Positions 38,664 through 47,835 are shown, counted from the first letter of the stretch. The stretch is 64,000 nucleotides of DNA from Arthrobacter sp. V1I9 (GCF_030817075.1 NZ_JAUSYU010000001.1:1364001-1428000), one strand, 5' to 3'. Notes: generated by a model from the sequence alone, not told the origin. A program made the numbers and translations.

Positions 38664-39760
38664 TGTCCGCCCTGTTCGAGCCGCTGAAGCTTCGGTCGCT
38701 TGAATTGCAGCACCGCGGCTGGGTATCGCCGATGTGCCAGTACAGCTGCGATGCCGACGCCGCGCCCGGAGTTCCGCACGACTGGCACCTGATGCACCTG
38801 GGCTCCTTCGCCGCCGGCGGCGCGGCGCTGATCCTCACGGAGGCTGCCGCCGTCAACCACGAGGGCATGATCAGCCCCCGCGACGCCGGCCTCTACAACG
38901 ATGCCCAGGCCGAAGCCTGGCAGCGGATCACATCCTTTGTGCACCGTCACGGTGCGGCGGACGCAAAAATTGGCGTCCAGCTGGCCCATGCCGGCCGGAA
39001 GGCCTCCACGTACTGGCCCTTTTCCGGGAAGCACGGCAGTGTTCCGGAGTCCGACGGCGGGTGGACCACAGCAGGGCCTTCAGCGTCACCCTTCGACGGC
39101 TATGCCGAGCCCGCCGTGATGAGCGGGGAACAGATCACGGGAGTGATCAGCGACTTCGCGGCCGCCGCCGTCCGCGCCGTTGAGGCCGGCTTCGACACTG
39201 TGGAAATCCACGCGGCGCACGGTTACCTGCTGCACCAGTTCCAGAGCCCGCTGATCAACACGCGGACCGACACCTGGGGCGGGGATGAAGCAGGGCGGAA
39301 CCGTCTGATGCTTTCAGTGGTTGATGCGGTGCGGGCTGTGATTCCTGACTCCATGCCCCTGCTGCTGAGGATCTCGGCCAGTGACTGGGCCGATGGCGGG
39401 GTGGACCTTGCGGCTTCCGTACGGCTGGCACAGGAGGCGGCGGAGCACGGCGTGGACCTCGTTGACGTTTCCAGCGGCGGAGCGGTGGCCCATCAACAGA
39501 TCAAGGCCGGTCCCGGGTACCAGACGGGGTTCTCCGCGGCCATCCGCAGGGAAGCGGGAGTGCCCACCGGAACCGTCGGCCTCCTGACCTCTGCCGGCCA
39601 GGCCGAACATGCCATCGCGACCGGACAGGCCGACGGCGTCTTTATTGCCCGGGCTGCTCTTCGGGACCCGCACTGGTGGCTGCGCGCGGCCTTCGAACTG
39701 GGCCATGACATTAAGTGGGCACCGCAGTACGAGCGCGCCGTCCCGCGGCGCACCTTCTGA
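38663..39760 (+). CDS. Old Yellow Enzyme family NADH:flavin oxidoreductase (YqjM-like)
   Basis: The 365-residue FMN-dependent TIM barrel reduces activated C=C bonds, probably with NADPH. WVSPMCQYSC near residue 20-29 matches the YqjM group, in which this Cys tunes the flavin. IHAAHGYLLHQFQSPLIN has the paired substrate-binding His residues, and NTRTDTWGG and VDVSSGG are further family marks. Such enzymes act in detoxification of electrophiles; the natural substrate is unknown. ATG overlaps the ybbN-like stop by one base. Confidence 0.93.
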   Translation: MSALFEPLKLRSLELQHRGWVSPMCQYSCDADAAPGVPHDWHLMHLGSFAAGGAALILTEAAAVNHEGMISPRDAGLYNDAQAEAWQRITSFVHRHGAADAKIGVQLAHAGRKASTYWPFSGKHGSVPESDGGWTTAGPSASPFDGYAEPAVMSGEQITGVISDFAAAAVRAVEAGFDTVEIHAAHGYLLHQFQSPLINTRTDTWGGDEAGRNRLMLSVVDAVRAVIPDSMPLLLRISASDWADGGVDLAASVRLAQEAAEHGVDLVDVSSGGAVAHQQIKAGPGYQTGFSAAIRREAGVPTGTVGLLTSAGQAEHAIATGQADGVFIARAALRDPHWWLRAAFELGHDIKWAPQYERAVPRRTF

Positions 39761-39771
39761 ATGCCGCTGTG

Positions 39772-40059
39772 ATGGCAACCGCGCAGCACGACAAGGGTCA
39801 AACCGCAGGCCACGGAGTCGACCTGCAACTGGAAGCGGCCATCCTGGAACTTCTGGCCGCCAGGGCTGCAACGTCCACCATCTGCCCGTCGGATGCTGCC
39901 CGTGCCGTGGGCGACGAAAATTGGCGCGACCTCATGGAGCCTGCCCGCAAAGCTGCCCGGCGGCTGGTTGATGCCGGCGAGGTGGAGATCACCCAAGGCG
40001 GTTCGGTGGTTGATCCCTCCACCGCCAAAGGACCCATCCGGATCCGCAAAGTGCGCTAG
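39772..40059 (+). CDS. DUF3253 domain protein
   Basis: The product has 95 residues from the ATG at 39772 (GTG at 39769 is an alternative). It looks like a small winged-helix-type protein: LEAAILELLAARAATSTICPSDAAR, then NWRDLMEPARKAARRLVDAGEVEITQGG and PIRIRK at the end, which fits DUF3253. It follows the oxidoreductase gene by 11 nt and is probably co-transcribed. It may bind nucleic acid; no function is established. Confidence 0.8.
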   Translation: MATAQHDKGQTAGHGVDLQLEAAILELLAARAATSTICPSDAARAVGDENWRDLMEPARKAARRLVDAGEVEITQGGSVVDPSTAKGPIRIRKVR

Positions 40060-40139
40060 CAACGCGCGGCCCGCTGCGGGTGGTTCTACGCCTTTTTTAC
40101 TACTCCTCCAGGAGGACCCCGCTGCCGCACCCCGAGGAC

Positions 40140-40145
40140 TAGTCT
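40140..40145 (+). promoter_or_regulatory. -10 hexamer of a likely leaderless promoter
   Basis: TAGTCT ends 6 nt before the ATG of the ABC ATPase gene at 40152. Confidence 0.5.
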
Positions 40146-40151
40146 GGCTTC

Positions 40152-40946
40152 ATGACTGCTCAGCAACCAGACCCGGCACGGCCGGCCGGTCCCGTCGCCG
40201 CACTGTCCATCCGGGGACTCGCCAAACGCTTCGGGCAAAAGATCGCGGTGGACGGCATCAGCCTGGACGTCCCCGCGGGTTCCTTCTTCGGAATCGTGGG
40301 CCCCAACGGCGCCGGCAAAACCACCACGTTGTCGATGGCCACCGGGCTGCTGCGCCCAGACTTCGGCACTGCTGGTGTCCACGGCGTGGATGTCTGGGCA
40401 CGCCCGCTGGAGGCAAAACGGCTGATGGGCATCCTGCCGGACGGGGTACGGCTGTTTGACCGGTTGACCGGCGAACAGCTCATCACCTACGCCGGACTGC
40501 TGCGCGGGATGGACAAGGACGTGGTGGCCAGCCGCGTAGGTGAGCTGCTGGCGGCCCTGGACCTGGCGCAGGACGCCGGCACACTGGTGGTTGACTACTC
40601 GGCGGGCATGACCAAAAAGATCGCCCTGGCGTCCGCCCTGATTCACGCGCCCAGGCTGCTGGTGCTGGACGAGCCTTTCGAAGCCGTTGACCCTGTGTCT
40701 GCCTCCAACATCCGCTCCATCCTTGACAGCTATGTGGCGTCCGGCGGCACGGTGATCGTCTCCAGCCACGTGATGGACCTGGTGCAGCGCATGTGCGACC
40801 ACGTTGCAGTGGTGGCCGGCGGAAGGCTGCTGGCCACCGGAACGGTGGACGAGGTGCGCGGGGGAGTCTCCCTGGAAGACCGGTTCGTCCAGCTGGTGGG
40901 CGGCCGCAGCCGTACGGAAGGGCTGGAATGGTTGCGCACCTTTTAG
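40152..40946 (+). CDS. ABC transporter ATP-binding protein
   Basis: The 264-residue ATPase has Walker A in GPNGAGKTTTLSM (about 51-63), signature YSAGMTKKIALAS (about 151-163; Ala-Gly-Met in place of the usual Ser-Gly-Gly-Gln), Walker B LLVLDEPFEAVDP (about 172-184) and the switch His in VIVSSHVMDLV. It is of the drug/bacitracin export (CcmA-like) type. The 3' end overlaps the permease gene by 19 nt, so the two make one exporter. That permease is frameshifted, so the system may not work as sequenced. Confidence 0.93.
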   Translation: MTAQQPDPARPAGPVAALSIRGLAKRFGQKIAVDGISLDVPAGSFFGIVGPNGAGKTTTLSMATGLLRPDFGTAGVHGVDVWARPLEAKRLMGILPDGVRLFDRLTGEQLITYAGLLRGMDKDVVASRVGELLAALDLAQDAGTLVVDYSAGMTKKIALASALIHAPRLLVLDEPFEAVDPVSASNIRSILDSYVASGGTVIVSSHVMDLVQRMCDHVAVVAGGRLLATGTVDEVRGGVSLEDRFVQLVGGRSRTEGLEWLRTF

Positions 40947-42500
40947 GGCTCAAACTCACGCTGCTGCGCAACGGACTTCGCCGCAGCCCCTGGCAGCTGG
41001 TGGGCATGGCCTTCGCAGGGCTTTATGCCCTGAGCATCGTGGCCACGCTGGTGGTGGTGCTGGTCCTGCTTCGCCAGGCGGACCACGAGTTGGTGTACAC
41101 CGCCGTGGTGCTTGGCGGTTCGGCGGCCGTCCTGGGCTGGGGCATCATTCCGGTGGTGGCTTCGGCAACAGACATGACGCTGGATCCCGCCCGCTTCACC
41201 ACGTTCGCCGTCCCGATGAAGCAGTTGCTGGCCGGGCTCGCGCTGGGCGGACTGATCGGCATTCCGGGCCTGGCAACAGCCCTTGTGGCACTGTCCACGG
41301 TGGTGACGTGGTCCCGCGGCGTACTGCCCGCGCTCGCAGCCCTGGTAGGCGCGGCGGTGGGCGTCCTGACCTGCATCGTGCTGTCCAAGGTGGTGACCAC
41401 GGCAACGGCCAGCCTCGCGTCGTCCCGCCGCTTCAAGGACGTGAGCGCCGTCGCGTTTATGGTTCCCCTTGTCCTCCTGGGCCCCATTGTGGCGGGGAGT
41501 AGGGCGCGGAATCACCGCGTCCACTGGATTCCTTCCGGACTTCGCCCGGACGTTGTCGTGGACTCCGCTTGGCGCCCCTTGGGCCCTGGCGGGAGACATC
41601 GAGGCCGGCCGGCCCGGCGCGGCGGCCTTGAAGCTGCTTATTTCCCTTGCGGTCCTTACGGGCCTCGCCTGGTTCTGGAAGCTGCTGCTGGAACGTGCCC
41701 TGGTCACGCCGCCCTACTCTGGCAGCGGCAAGCGCAAGGGCGGCAAGCTGGGGCTGCTCGGGCTCCTGCCCGCTGTTCCTGCGGGCGCCGTGATGGCAAG
41801 GGCCCTGACGTACTGGATCCGTGACCCCCGCTACTCCGGCTCCCTCATTGTGATCCCGCTCCTGCCGGTGGTGCTGGTTTTCCAGGGCAGCCAAACCGGC
41901 GATTTCAGCACCCTGGCGCTCCTGGCGCCGCTGTCGGCGTTTATCCTGGCCTGGTCCATCTCCGCCGATGTTTCCTACGACAGCACTGCCTTCGCGCTGC
42001 ACCTGGCCAGCGGTGTCCGGGGCGTGGACGACAGGCTGGGCCGTGCCCTGGCGTGCCTTGCCTTCGCGCTGCCGGTGGTCCTGGTGTTCGCCGCCAGCTA
42101 CTCCGCCTTCACCGGCGACTGGGACCCGCTGCCCGGCCAGCTGGGGCTCAGCCTGGGGATCCTCTTTACGGGACTGGGATTGTCCTCGGTGGTCTCGGCC
42201 CGGTACACCGTGGCGGTTCCCCTGCCCGGCGACAGCCCCTTCAAGAAACCCCCGGGAAACGTGGGCCAGACCCTTGCTGTCCAGTTCGCCGGGCTGGGAG
42301 TCCTGATGGTCCTGGTGCTGCCGGAGGCCGCCCTCCTGGTCGCCCAGCTGGTCACCGGCAACAGCCTGTTCGGCTGGCTGAACCTCGCCGTTGGACTTGT
42401 GCTGGGAGTGGGCTTGTTTGTGATCGGTGTCAGGCTGGGCGGAAAATGGCTGGACGCCCGCGGTCCTGAGCTCCTGGCCCAGGTCACAGTGAACCGTTGA
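40928..42500 (+). pseudogene. ABC transporter permease, frameshifted
   Basis: Two frames together encode one membrane protein of about 523 residues with many helices, the partner of the upstream ATPase. The first frame (from ATG 40928) reads in membrane-like sequence to VPLVLLGPIVAG, then turns to Arg/Gly-rich junk. The next frame carries on with VGRGITASTGFLPDF and stays membrane-like to the stop at 42500. Removing one G from the GGGG run at 41494-41497 joins them cleanly as GPIVAGVGRGITAS. The total, 1573 nt, is one base more than a multiple of three. The cause may be mutation or sequencing error. If the base is an error the gene is intact. Confidence 0.85.
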
Positions 42501-42566
42501 GCAGTGGACACGGAGCAGCCAACCGCCAACCGGGCGAACAGCTGACACGGCCCCGGAGGGAACAGC

Positions 42567-43349
42567 ATGGAAGTAGTCATCCTCAGCGGCAGCAAGCAGA
42601 TCGGGAAGCTTGCCGCTGATGCCTTCGAGGAGCTTCTCCGGCGCAAGCCGGACGCGGTCCTGGGACTTGCCACCGGCTCGTCGCCGCTGCCGATCTACGA
42701 TGAACTCGCTGCCCGGCACGGGCGGGACGGACTGGACTTCAGCCGTGCCTCAGGTTTTGCCCTGGACGAGTACGTGGGCCTGCCGGCCGGGCACCCCGAG
42801 TCGTACCGCGAGGTCATCCGGCGGGAGTTCACCGACCGCGTCAACATCGCCCCGGAAAATGTCCACGGCCCGGACGGGACGGCCACGGACATCCCGGAGG
42901 CCTGCCGCGCCTACGAGGAGGCCATCGCCGCGGCGGGCGGCGTCGACCTGCAACTCCTCGGCGTGGGGACGGACGGCCACATCGGCTTCAACGAGCCAGG
43001 GTCCTCCTTCGCCTCCCGCACCAGGATCAAAAGCCTCATCGAGCAGACACGCCGGGACAACGCCCGGTTTTTCAGCGGCCTGGCGGAGGTCCCGCACCAC
43101 GTCCTGACCCAGGGCCTGGGGACCATCATGGATGCCCGGCATGTGATCCTGGTGGCAACCGGCGCACAAAAGGCGCAGGCCGTCCGCGAGTTTGTCGAAG
43201 GGCCGGTGTCCGCCATCTGCCCCGCGTCCGTGCTGCAGTTCCATCCCCATGCCACCGTCCTGCTGGACGAGGCTGCCGCCTCGGCGCTCAAACTGGCCGA
43301 TTTTTACCGCCACACCTATGACAACAAGCCCGCCTGGCAGGGCATCTGA
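42567..43349 (+). CDS. nagB: Glucosamine-6-phosphate deaminase
   Basis: NagB converts glucosamine-6-phosphate to fructose-6-phosphate and ammonia, feeding amino sugars into glycolysis. The 260-residue protein has ALDEYVGLP with the catalytic Asp (about 69-77), GVGTDGHIGFNEPGS (about 132-146) with the ring-opening Asp/His, and LGLATGSSPLPIYDEL for phosphate binding. ATG preceded by GGAGGGAACAGC. It stands alone here, without nagA or a transporter beside it. Confidence 0.95.
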   Translation: MEVVILSGSKQIGKLAADAFEELLRRKPDAVLGLATGSSPLPIYDELAARHGRDGLDFSRASGFALDEYVGLPAGHPESYREVIRREFTDRVNIAPENVHGPDGTATDIPEACRAYEEAIAAAGGVDLQLLGVGTDGHIGFNEPGSSFASRTRIKSLIEQTRRDNARFFSGLAEVPHHVLTQGLGTIMDARHVILVATGAQKAQAVREFVEGPVSAICPASVLQFHPHATVLLDEAAASALKLADFYRHTYDNKPAWQGI

Positions 43350-43465
43350 CAGCACGGCCGGCAGGCCGGACCAGCAGGGAAAAGTACGACGGCGGCAGGC
43401 AGCGGCCGGCTGTTTCCTCCCGCAGGGGGACGCGCCGCCGTCGAACGCCCCACCGCCGGAAAGGC

Positions 43466-43471
43466 TAAGAT
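43466..43471 (+). promoter_or_regulatory. -10 hexamer deciding the DUF3039 start
   Basis: TAAGAT ends 7 nt before the ATG at 43479. It overlaps the alternative ATG at 43470, so a transcript from here could only begin at 43479. Confidence 0.5.
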
Positions 43472-43478
43472 GGTTGGC

Positions 43479-43811
43479 ATGACTAGCATGACGGACCCTC
43501 TCGAAAACGACCCGATGCGCGAGCTTTCCGGGGCTGGAACGTCCACGGCCACCATTGAGCGCGAGGAACTTCGCCAAGAGGTGGAGCCCGGAGACCGGGA
43601 GCGCTTTTCGCACTATGTGCGCAAGGAAAAGATCATGGAGTCCGCGCTGACCGGTGACCCCGTCATCGCCTTGTGCGGCAAAGTCTGGACGCCCGGCCGG
43701 GATCCGCAGAAGTTCCCGGTATGCCCGATGTGCAAAGAGGTCTATGACGGCCTCCGCCCGGGCAACGACGGCGGCAAGGGTCCCGGAGGGGACTCAGGCA
43801 ACAACAAGTAG
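43479..43811 (+). CDS. DUF3039 domain protein
   Basis: The product has 110 residues. RFSHYVRKEKIMESALTGDPVIALCGKVW and KFPVCPMCKEVYDG form a small domain with Cys residues in C-P-M-C spacing, so a zinc site is likely. This family is found in actinobacteria beside the DEAD/DEAH helicase that follows, and here its last base overlaps the helicase GTG (GTAGTG). No function is known. ATG at 43470 with GGAAAGG upstream is an alternative; I chose 43479 because of the -10 box. Confidence 0.83.
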   Translation: MTSMTDPLENDPMRELSGAGTSTATIEREELRQEVEPGDRERFSHYVRKEKIMESALTGDPVIALCGKVWTPGRDPQKFPVCPMCKEVYDGLRPGNDGGKGPGGDSGNNK

Positions 43812-45592
43812 TGACGGAGACGCTTTTTGGCGGCCCCACCCTGCCTCCGGCTTATCCGGAACGTGCAGCCTGGGGAACCGCCCCGAAACTCCGTGCCTGG
43901 CAGCAGGAAGCCCTGGACCTCTACCTGAGGACAAGTCCCCGGGACTTCCTTGCCGTGGCCACACCCGGTGCCGGTAAAACTACCTTCGCGCTTCGGGTCG
44001 CGTCCACGCTCATCGAGTCCGGCGCAGTCAACCGCGTGACCATCGTCGCGCCCACGGACCACCTCAAGCGGCAGTGGGCGGATGCGGCTGCCAAGGTGGG
44101 CATCGCCATCGACCCCAACTTCAAGAACGCCGACGGCCAGCACGGCCGCGGCTTCATTGGAGTCGCCGTCACGTACGCCCAGGTCGCCAGCAAACCCATG
44201 CTGCACCGGGCCAAAACCGAGGCCGCACGCACCCTGGTGATCCTGGACGAGATCCACCACGGCGGCGAGGCGCTGTCCTGGGGCGACGGCCTGCGCGAGG
44301 CATTTGACCCTGCGGCGCGCCGGCTGTCCCTGACCGGTACCCCGTTCCGCTCGGACACCTCTCCCATTCCGTTTGTGGAGTACGCGGAGGACCGGGACGG
44401 GATCCGCCGGTCCAAGGCGGACTACACCTATGGCTACGGCAACGCGCTGCGCGACCACGTGGTCCGGCCGGTGATGTTTATGGCGTATTCGGGGCAGATG
44501 CGCTGGCGGACCAGCGCCGGCGAGGAGATGGCGGCATCCCTCGGTGAGGCCGCGGTGACCAAGGACATCACGTCGCACGCGTGGCGCACTGCCCTGAACC
44601 CGGCCGGCGAATGGATTCCGGCTGTCCTGGCAGGGGCGGACAAACGCCTCAGCGAGGTGCGCCGTACGGTTCCGGACGCCGGCGGGCTGGTCATCGCCAC
44701 CGACCACGAGGACGCCAGGGCATACGCGGGGCAGCTGAAGCGGATCACCGGGGAGTCGCCCACAGTCATTCTTTCGGACGACGCCAAAGCGTCGAGCAAA
44801 ATCGAGGAATTCACTGCCAGTGAGAAGCGGTGGATGGTTGCGGTCCGGATGGTGTCCGAAGGCGTTGACGTTCCCCGGTTGTCAGTGGGCGTGTACGCAA
44901 CGTCAACTTCCACTCCGTTGTTTTTCGCCCAGGCTGTGGGCCGCTTTGTGCGTGCCCGCAAGCGGGGGGAGACGGCGTCCGTCTTCCTGCCGTCCGTGCC
45001 GCAGCTGATGGCTCTTGCCAACTCCATGGAAGCCGAACGGGACCACGCCCTGGACCGCCCCGAGAAGGAGGACGGGGACGGCCTGTTCAACCCCGAGGAC
45101 TCGCTGATGGCGGAAGCCAACCGCGAGGACAAGGCCTCCGACAGCCTCACAAAGGGCAAGTTCGAAGCCCTGGACTCGCAGGCGTCCTTTGACCGTGTCT
45201 TGTTCGATGGCGGCGAGTTCGGCACCGGCGGCGAAGTAGGCTCCGACGACGAAATGGACTTCCTGGGCATCCCCGGGCTGCTGGACGCGGAACAGGTGGG
45301 CACCTTGCTTCGCCAACGCCAGCATGAGCAGCTCAACCGGAAGAACCGGCGTGCCCCGGTGGCGGCAGAAGCCGCGGCTCCGGCTGTCCCGGACCACCGG
45401 CTGCTGATGGACTTGCGGAACGAACTGGCCAAGAACGTGGCTGCCTGGTCGGCCCGGACCGGGACGCCGCACGGCGTGGTCCACACCAAGCTGCGGACTG
45501 TTTGCGGCGGTCCTCCGGTGGCCCAGGCCAACGAGGAGCAGCTCCAGTCCCGCCTGCGGAAGCTTCAGGACTGGTTCGTCGGCCGCAAATAG
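43811..45592 (+). CDS. DEAD/DEAH-box (superfamily 2) helicase
   Basis: The 593-residue protein has RAWQQEALDLYL (Q-motif-like, about 24-35), Walker A ATPGAGKTTF (about 50-59), VAPTDHLKRQW, DEAH-type box DEIHHGGE (about 146-153), SLTGTPFRSD, and in the second RecA domain VIATDHEDARAYA and GRFVRARKRG (motif VI). The C-terminal 150 residues are charged with no recognised domain. It resembles the UvrB/RecG-like restriction-type helicase group of actinobacteria. Nucleic-acid substrate unknown. GTG start, coupled to DUF3039. Confidence 0.9.
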   Translation: MTETLFGGPTLPPAYPERAAWGTAPKLRAWQQEALDLYLRTSPRDFLAVATPGAGKTTFALRVASTLIESGAVNRVTIVAPTDHLKRQWADAAAKVGIAIDPNFKNADGQHGRGFIGVAVTYAQVASKPMLHRAKTEAARTLVILDEIHHGGEALSWGDGLREAFDPAARRLSLTGTPFRSDTSPIPFVEYAEDRDGIRRSKADYTYGYGNALRDHVVRPVMFMAYSGQMRWRTSAGEEMAASLGEAAVTKDITSHAWRTALNPAGEWIPAVLAGADKRLSEVRRTVPDAGGLVIATDHEDARAYAGQLKRITGESPTVILSDDAKASSKIEEFTASEKRWMVAVRMVSEGVDVPRLSVGVYATSTSTPLFFAQAVGRFVRARKRGETASVFLPSVPQLMALANSMEAERDHALDRPEKEDGDGLFNPEDSLMAEANREDKASDSLTKGKFEALDSQASFDRVLFDGGEFGTGGEVGSDDEMDFLGIPGLLDAEQVGTLLRQRQHEQLNRKNRRAPVAAEAAAPAVPDHRLLMDLRNELAKNVAAWSARTGTPHGVVHTKLRTVCGGPPVAQANEEQLQSRLRKLQDWFVGRK

Positions 45593-45595
45593 CGC

Positions 45596-46234
45596 TCAGG
45601 CGACGTCGACGCCGCCAAGCTCCATCTCGGTGATTGCTTCCTCCAGGTCCTCCGCAATCCCTGCCGTCAGGGAGCGGATGACCGTCACGGAGTAGCCGGC
45701 CTGCACTGCGTCCAGGGACGTTGCCTTGACGCAGTAGTCGGTGGCGATCCCCACCACCACCACGTCCTCGACGTCGTTGCTCTGCAGCCAGTCGTCCAGG
45801 CCGATGGCGTCATCAGCGGCAGCATACCTGTCAGCGTCGCCGGCGCCGGGCAGCGCGCCTGGTTGCCGTTCCCCGGTGGGGACGGCGTCCTCCGGCGCCT
45901 GCAGTCCCTCGAAGCCGGAGTAGGCCGCAGCGAATTGCCCCTTCTGGAAATAGGCATCGATGTACTCGGTATCCAGGTCCGGGTGGAGCTCTGCACCGCG
46001 GGTTCCCGCCACACAGTGCGGCGGCCAGCTGTCGATGAAGTCCGGGGTTTCGGAAAAGTGATCCCCGGGATTGATATGCCAGTCCTGCGTGGCCACCACG
46101 TGGTCGAACTCGCTGTGGTGGGCATCCACGTATTCGCTGATTGCGCCGGCCACCGCTGCGCCGCCGGCCACGGCGAGCGAGCCGCCCTCGCAAAAATCGT
46201 TCTGGACATCAACGATGATCAGGGCACGGGACAT
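45596..46234 (-). CDS. pncA: Nicotinamidase (isochorismatase family)
   Basis: PncA hydrolyses nicotinamide to nicotinic acid, the first step of NAD salvage. The 212-residue protein has DVQNDFCEGGSLAV with the catalytic Asp (about 8), the metal-binding DWHINPGDHF (about 51-60) and the nucleophile Cys in IATDYCVKATSLDA (about 172). The product is the substrate of PncB, whose gene ends in an overlap of one base with this ATG (TGATG), so the two are translated together. The stop converges with the helicase gene, 3 nt apart. Confidence 0.95.
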   Translation of the reverse strand: MSRALIIVDVQNDFCEGGSLAVAGGAAVAGAISEYVDAHHSEFDHVVATQDWHINPGDHFSETPDFIDSWPPHCVAGTRGAELHPDLDTEYIDAYFQKGQFAAAYSGFEGLQAPEDAVPTGERQPGALPGAGDADRYAAADDAIGLDDWLQSNDVEDVVVVGIATDYCVKATSLDAVQAGYSVTVIRSLTAGIAEDLEEAITEMELGGVDVA

Positions 46235-47562
46235 CAGTTCTCCTCGTAAATGGTGGGGATGGCTGCTTCACCGCGCTGGAGGCGGTTCACCACGGCCGGA
46301 AGTTCAGCCATTGACTCAGCATGGCGCCGGCGCGCGCGGAGCACGCCTTCGTGGCCCGTCCAGCCCGGAATCAGTTCGCCGTTTTTCATGAACTGCTGCA
46401 GCAGCGGGCGGTCATTGCCGTCGTCCTCGGGCCGCCGGCCCACACCCACCACCTCGGCAGTAGCAATGCCGCGCTCGTCTAGTTTCCGCAGCGCGTACTT
46501 GCGCCCGCCCACACTCGCCTTGTTCTTGGCCGCTTTGGCTACAGAGACGAAGTTCCCGTCGTCGTCCGTCCGGCTCACCAGTTTGTAGACCATACTGGCG
46601 GTCGGGGCGCCGGACCCGGTGACCAGTGAAGTGCCCACGCCGTAGGAATCCACCGGGGCCGACTGAAGGGCGGCAATGGCGAACTCGTCCAGGTCCGAGG
46701 TGACCACGATCTTGGTGTTTTCGTTGCCCAGGCTGTCCAGGAGCCGGCGGACCCACTGGGCCTGCGCCACCAGGTCGCCGGAATCCAGCCGTACCGCCCC
46801 AAGCCGTGGACCCGCCAGGTCCACAGCCGTGCGAACGGCCGCTTCGACGTCGTACGTATCCACCAGCAGGGACGTGCCATCGCCGAGGGACGCGATCTGG
46901 GCCTCGAAGGCGTCCCGCTCGGTGTCGTGCAGGAGGGTAAAGGAGTGCGCGGCGGTGCCCACCGTCTTGATCCCGTAGCGGATGCCCGCCTCCAGGTTGG
47001 ACGTGCTGTCAAAGCCGGCAATGATGGCTGCCCGGGCGGAGGCGGCAGCGGCTTCCTCATGGGTGCGGCGGGAGCCCATCTCGATGCAGGGGCGGCCGCC
47101 GGCGGCACTGATCATCCGGGACGCGGCGGAGGCGATGGCGCTGTCATGGTTGAGCACGGACAGCAGGTATGTCTCCAGCATGCACGCTTCGGCGAAAGTA
47201 GCCTCGACGATCAGGATGGGGGAGTTGGGAAAGTACGCTTCCCCTTCCGGATAGCCCCAGATGTCACCGGAGAACCGATAAGACGCCAGGTACTCCAGCG
47301 TCTCCTCGTTGACCACCTTGGTGCGGGCCAGGAAGTCCAGTTCGGCCTCCCCGAAGCGGAAATTCGAGATGCCTTCAAGGAGGCGGCCTGTACCTGCCAC
47401 AATGCCGTAGCGCCGGCCGTCCGGGAGCCGCCGGGCGAAGGCTTCGAAGACGGACCTGCGGTGCGCAGCGCCCGAATGCAGCGACGCCTGCAGCATGGTC
47501 AGCTCGTAGTGGTCAGTGTAAAAGGACGTGCGGGGATGGTCCCAGCCGGCAGAGGTGCTCAC
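46234..47562 (-). CDS. pncB: Nicotinate phosphoribosyltransferase
   Basis: PncB joins nicotinate and PRPP to make nicotinate mononucleotide, using ATP. From the GTG at 47562 the protein has 442 residues and begins with TSFYTDHYELTMLQASL, the family's N-terminal mark. Later signatures include FEAFARRLPDGR, ARAAIIAGFDSTSNLEAG, VRLDSGDLVAQA and GVGTSLVTGSGAP. The frame stays open upstream only because it runs into the 59-bp repeats; the GTG is supported by a -10 box 7 nt away. Forms an operon with pncA. Confidence 0.95.
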   Translation of the reverse strand: MSTSAGWDHPRTSFYTDHYELTMLQASLHSGAAHRRSVFEAFARRLPDGRRYGIVAGTGRLLEGISNFRFGEAELDFLARTKVVNEETLEYLASYRFSGDIWGYPEGEAYFPNSPILIVEATFAEACMLETYLLSVLNHDSAIASAASRMISAAGGRPCIEMGSRRTHEEAAAASARAAIIAGFDSTSNLEAGIRYGIKTVGTAAHSFTLLHDTERDAFEAQIASLGDGTSLLVDTYDVEAAVRTAVDLAGPRLGAVRLDSGDLVAQAQWVRRLLDSLGNENTKIVVTSDLDEFAIAALQSAPVDSYGVGTSLVTGSGAPTASMVYKLVSRTDDDGNFVSVAKAAKNKASVGGRKYALRKLDERGIATAEVVGVGRRPEDDGNDRPLLQQFMKNGELIPGWTGHEGVLRARRRHAESMAELPAVVNRLQRGEAAIPTIYEEN

Positions 47563-47569
47563 GAAAGTC

Positions 47570-47575
47570 ACTCTA
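47570..47575 (-). promoter_or_regulatory. -10 hexamer of a likely leaderless pncB promoter
   Basis: On the minus strand TAGAGT ends 7 nt before the pncB GTG. The position of the -35 element would fall inside the first 59-bp repeat unit. Confidence 0.55.
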
Positions 47576-47580
47576 GTCCC

Positions 47581-47816
47581 CACCGGCTCCCACGTCTCGC
47601 TTCGCTTCGCCGCGGGCCCCTCGCCGGCGTGGGCCCATCCACCGGCTCCCACGTCTCGCTTCGCTTCGCCGCGGGCCCCTCGCCGGCGTGGGCCCATCCA
47701 CCGGCTCCCACGTCTCGCTTCGCTTCGCCGCGGGCCCCTCGCCGGCGTGGGCCCCTCCACCGGCTCCCACGTCTCGCTTCGCTTCGCCGTGGGCCCCTCG
47801 CCGGCGTGGGCCCATC
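47581..47816. repeat. Tandem array of four 59-bp repeats
   Basis: Four units begin at 47581, 47640, 47699 and 47758. They are identical except for one change each in unit 3 (CCCCTC for CCCATC) and unit 4 (GCCGTGGG for GCCGCGGG). Each contains TCGCTTCGCTTCGCC and an imperfect inverted repeat, CCCACG near its left side against CGTGGG near its right, so each can form a hairpin. 59 is not a multiple of three, so the ORFs that run through it are artefacts. The array fills the space between the divergent pncB and clpS promoters. Confidence 0.95.
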
Positions 47817-47823
47817 CTCCCCA

Positions 47824-47829
47824 TAGAAT
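47824..47829 (+). promoter_or_regulatory. -10 hexamer of a likely leaderless clpS promoter
   Basis: TAGAAT ends 6 nt before the ATG at 47836 and begins 8 nt after the last repeat unit, so its -35 region would lie inside that unit. Confidence 0.6.
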
Positions 47830-47835
47830 GGACAG

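Noticed and set aside
40060..40151. Intrinsic terminator ending at the T6 run (about 40092-40097)
   Set aside because: The only stem, GCCCG/CGGGT, is short and lies more than ten bases from the T-run.
40928..42500. Programmed frameshift in the permease
   Set aside because: No slippery heptamer or stimulatory hairpin was evident, and two other genes show the same one-base excess, so an indel is simpler.
47581..47816. CRISPR array
   Set aside because: The units abut with no spacers, and no cas genes are present. It is a plain tandem repeat.
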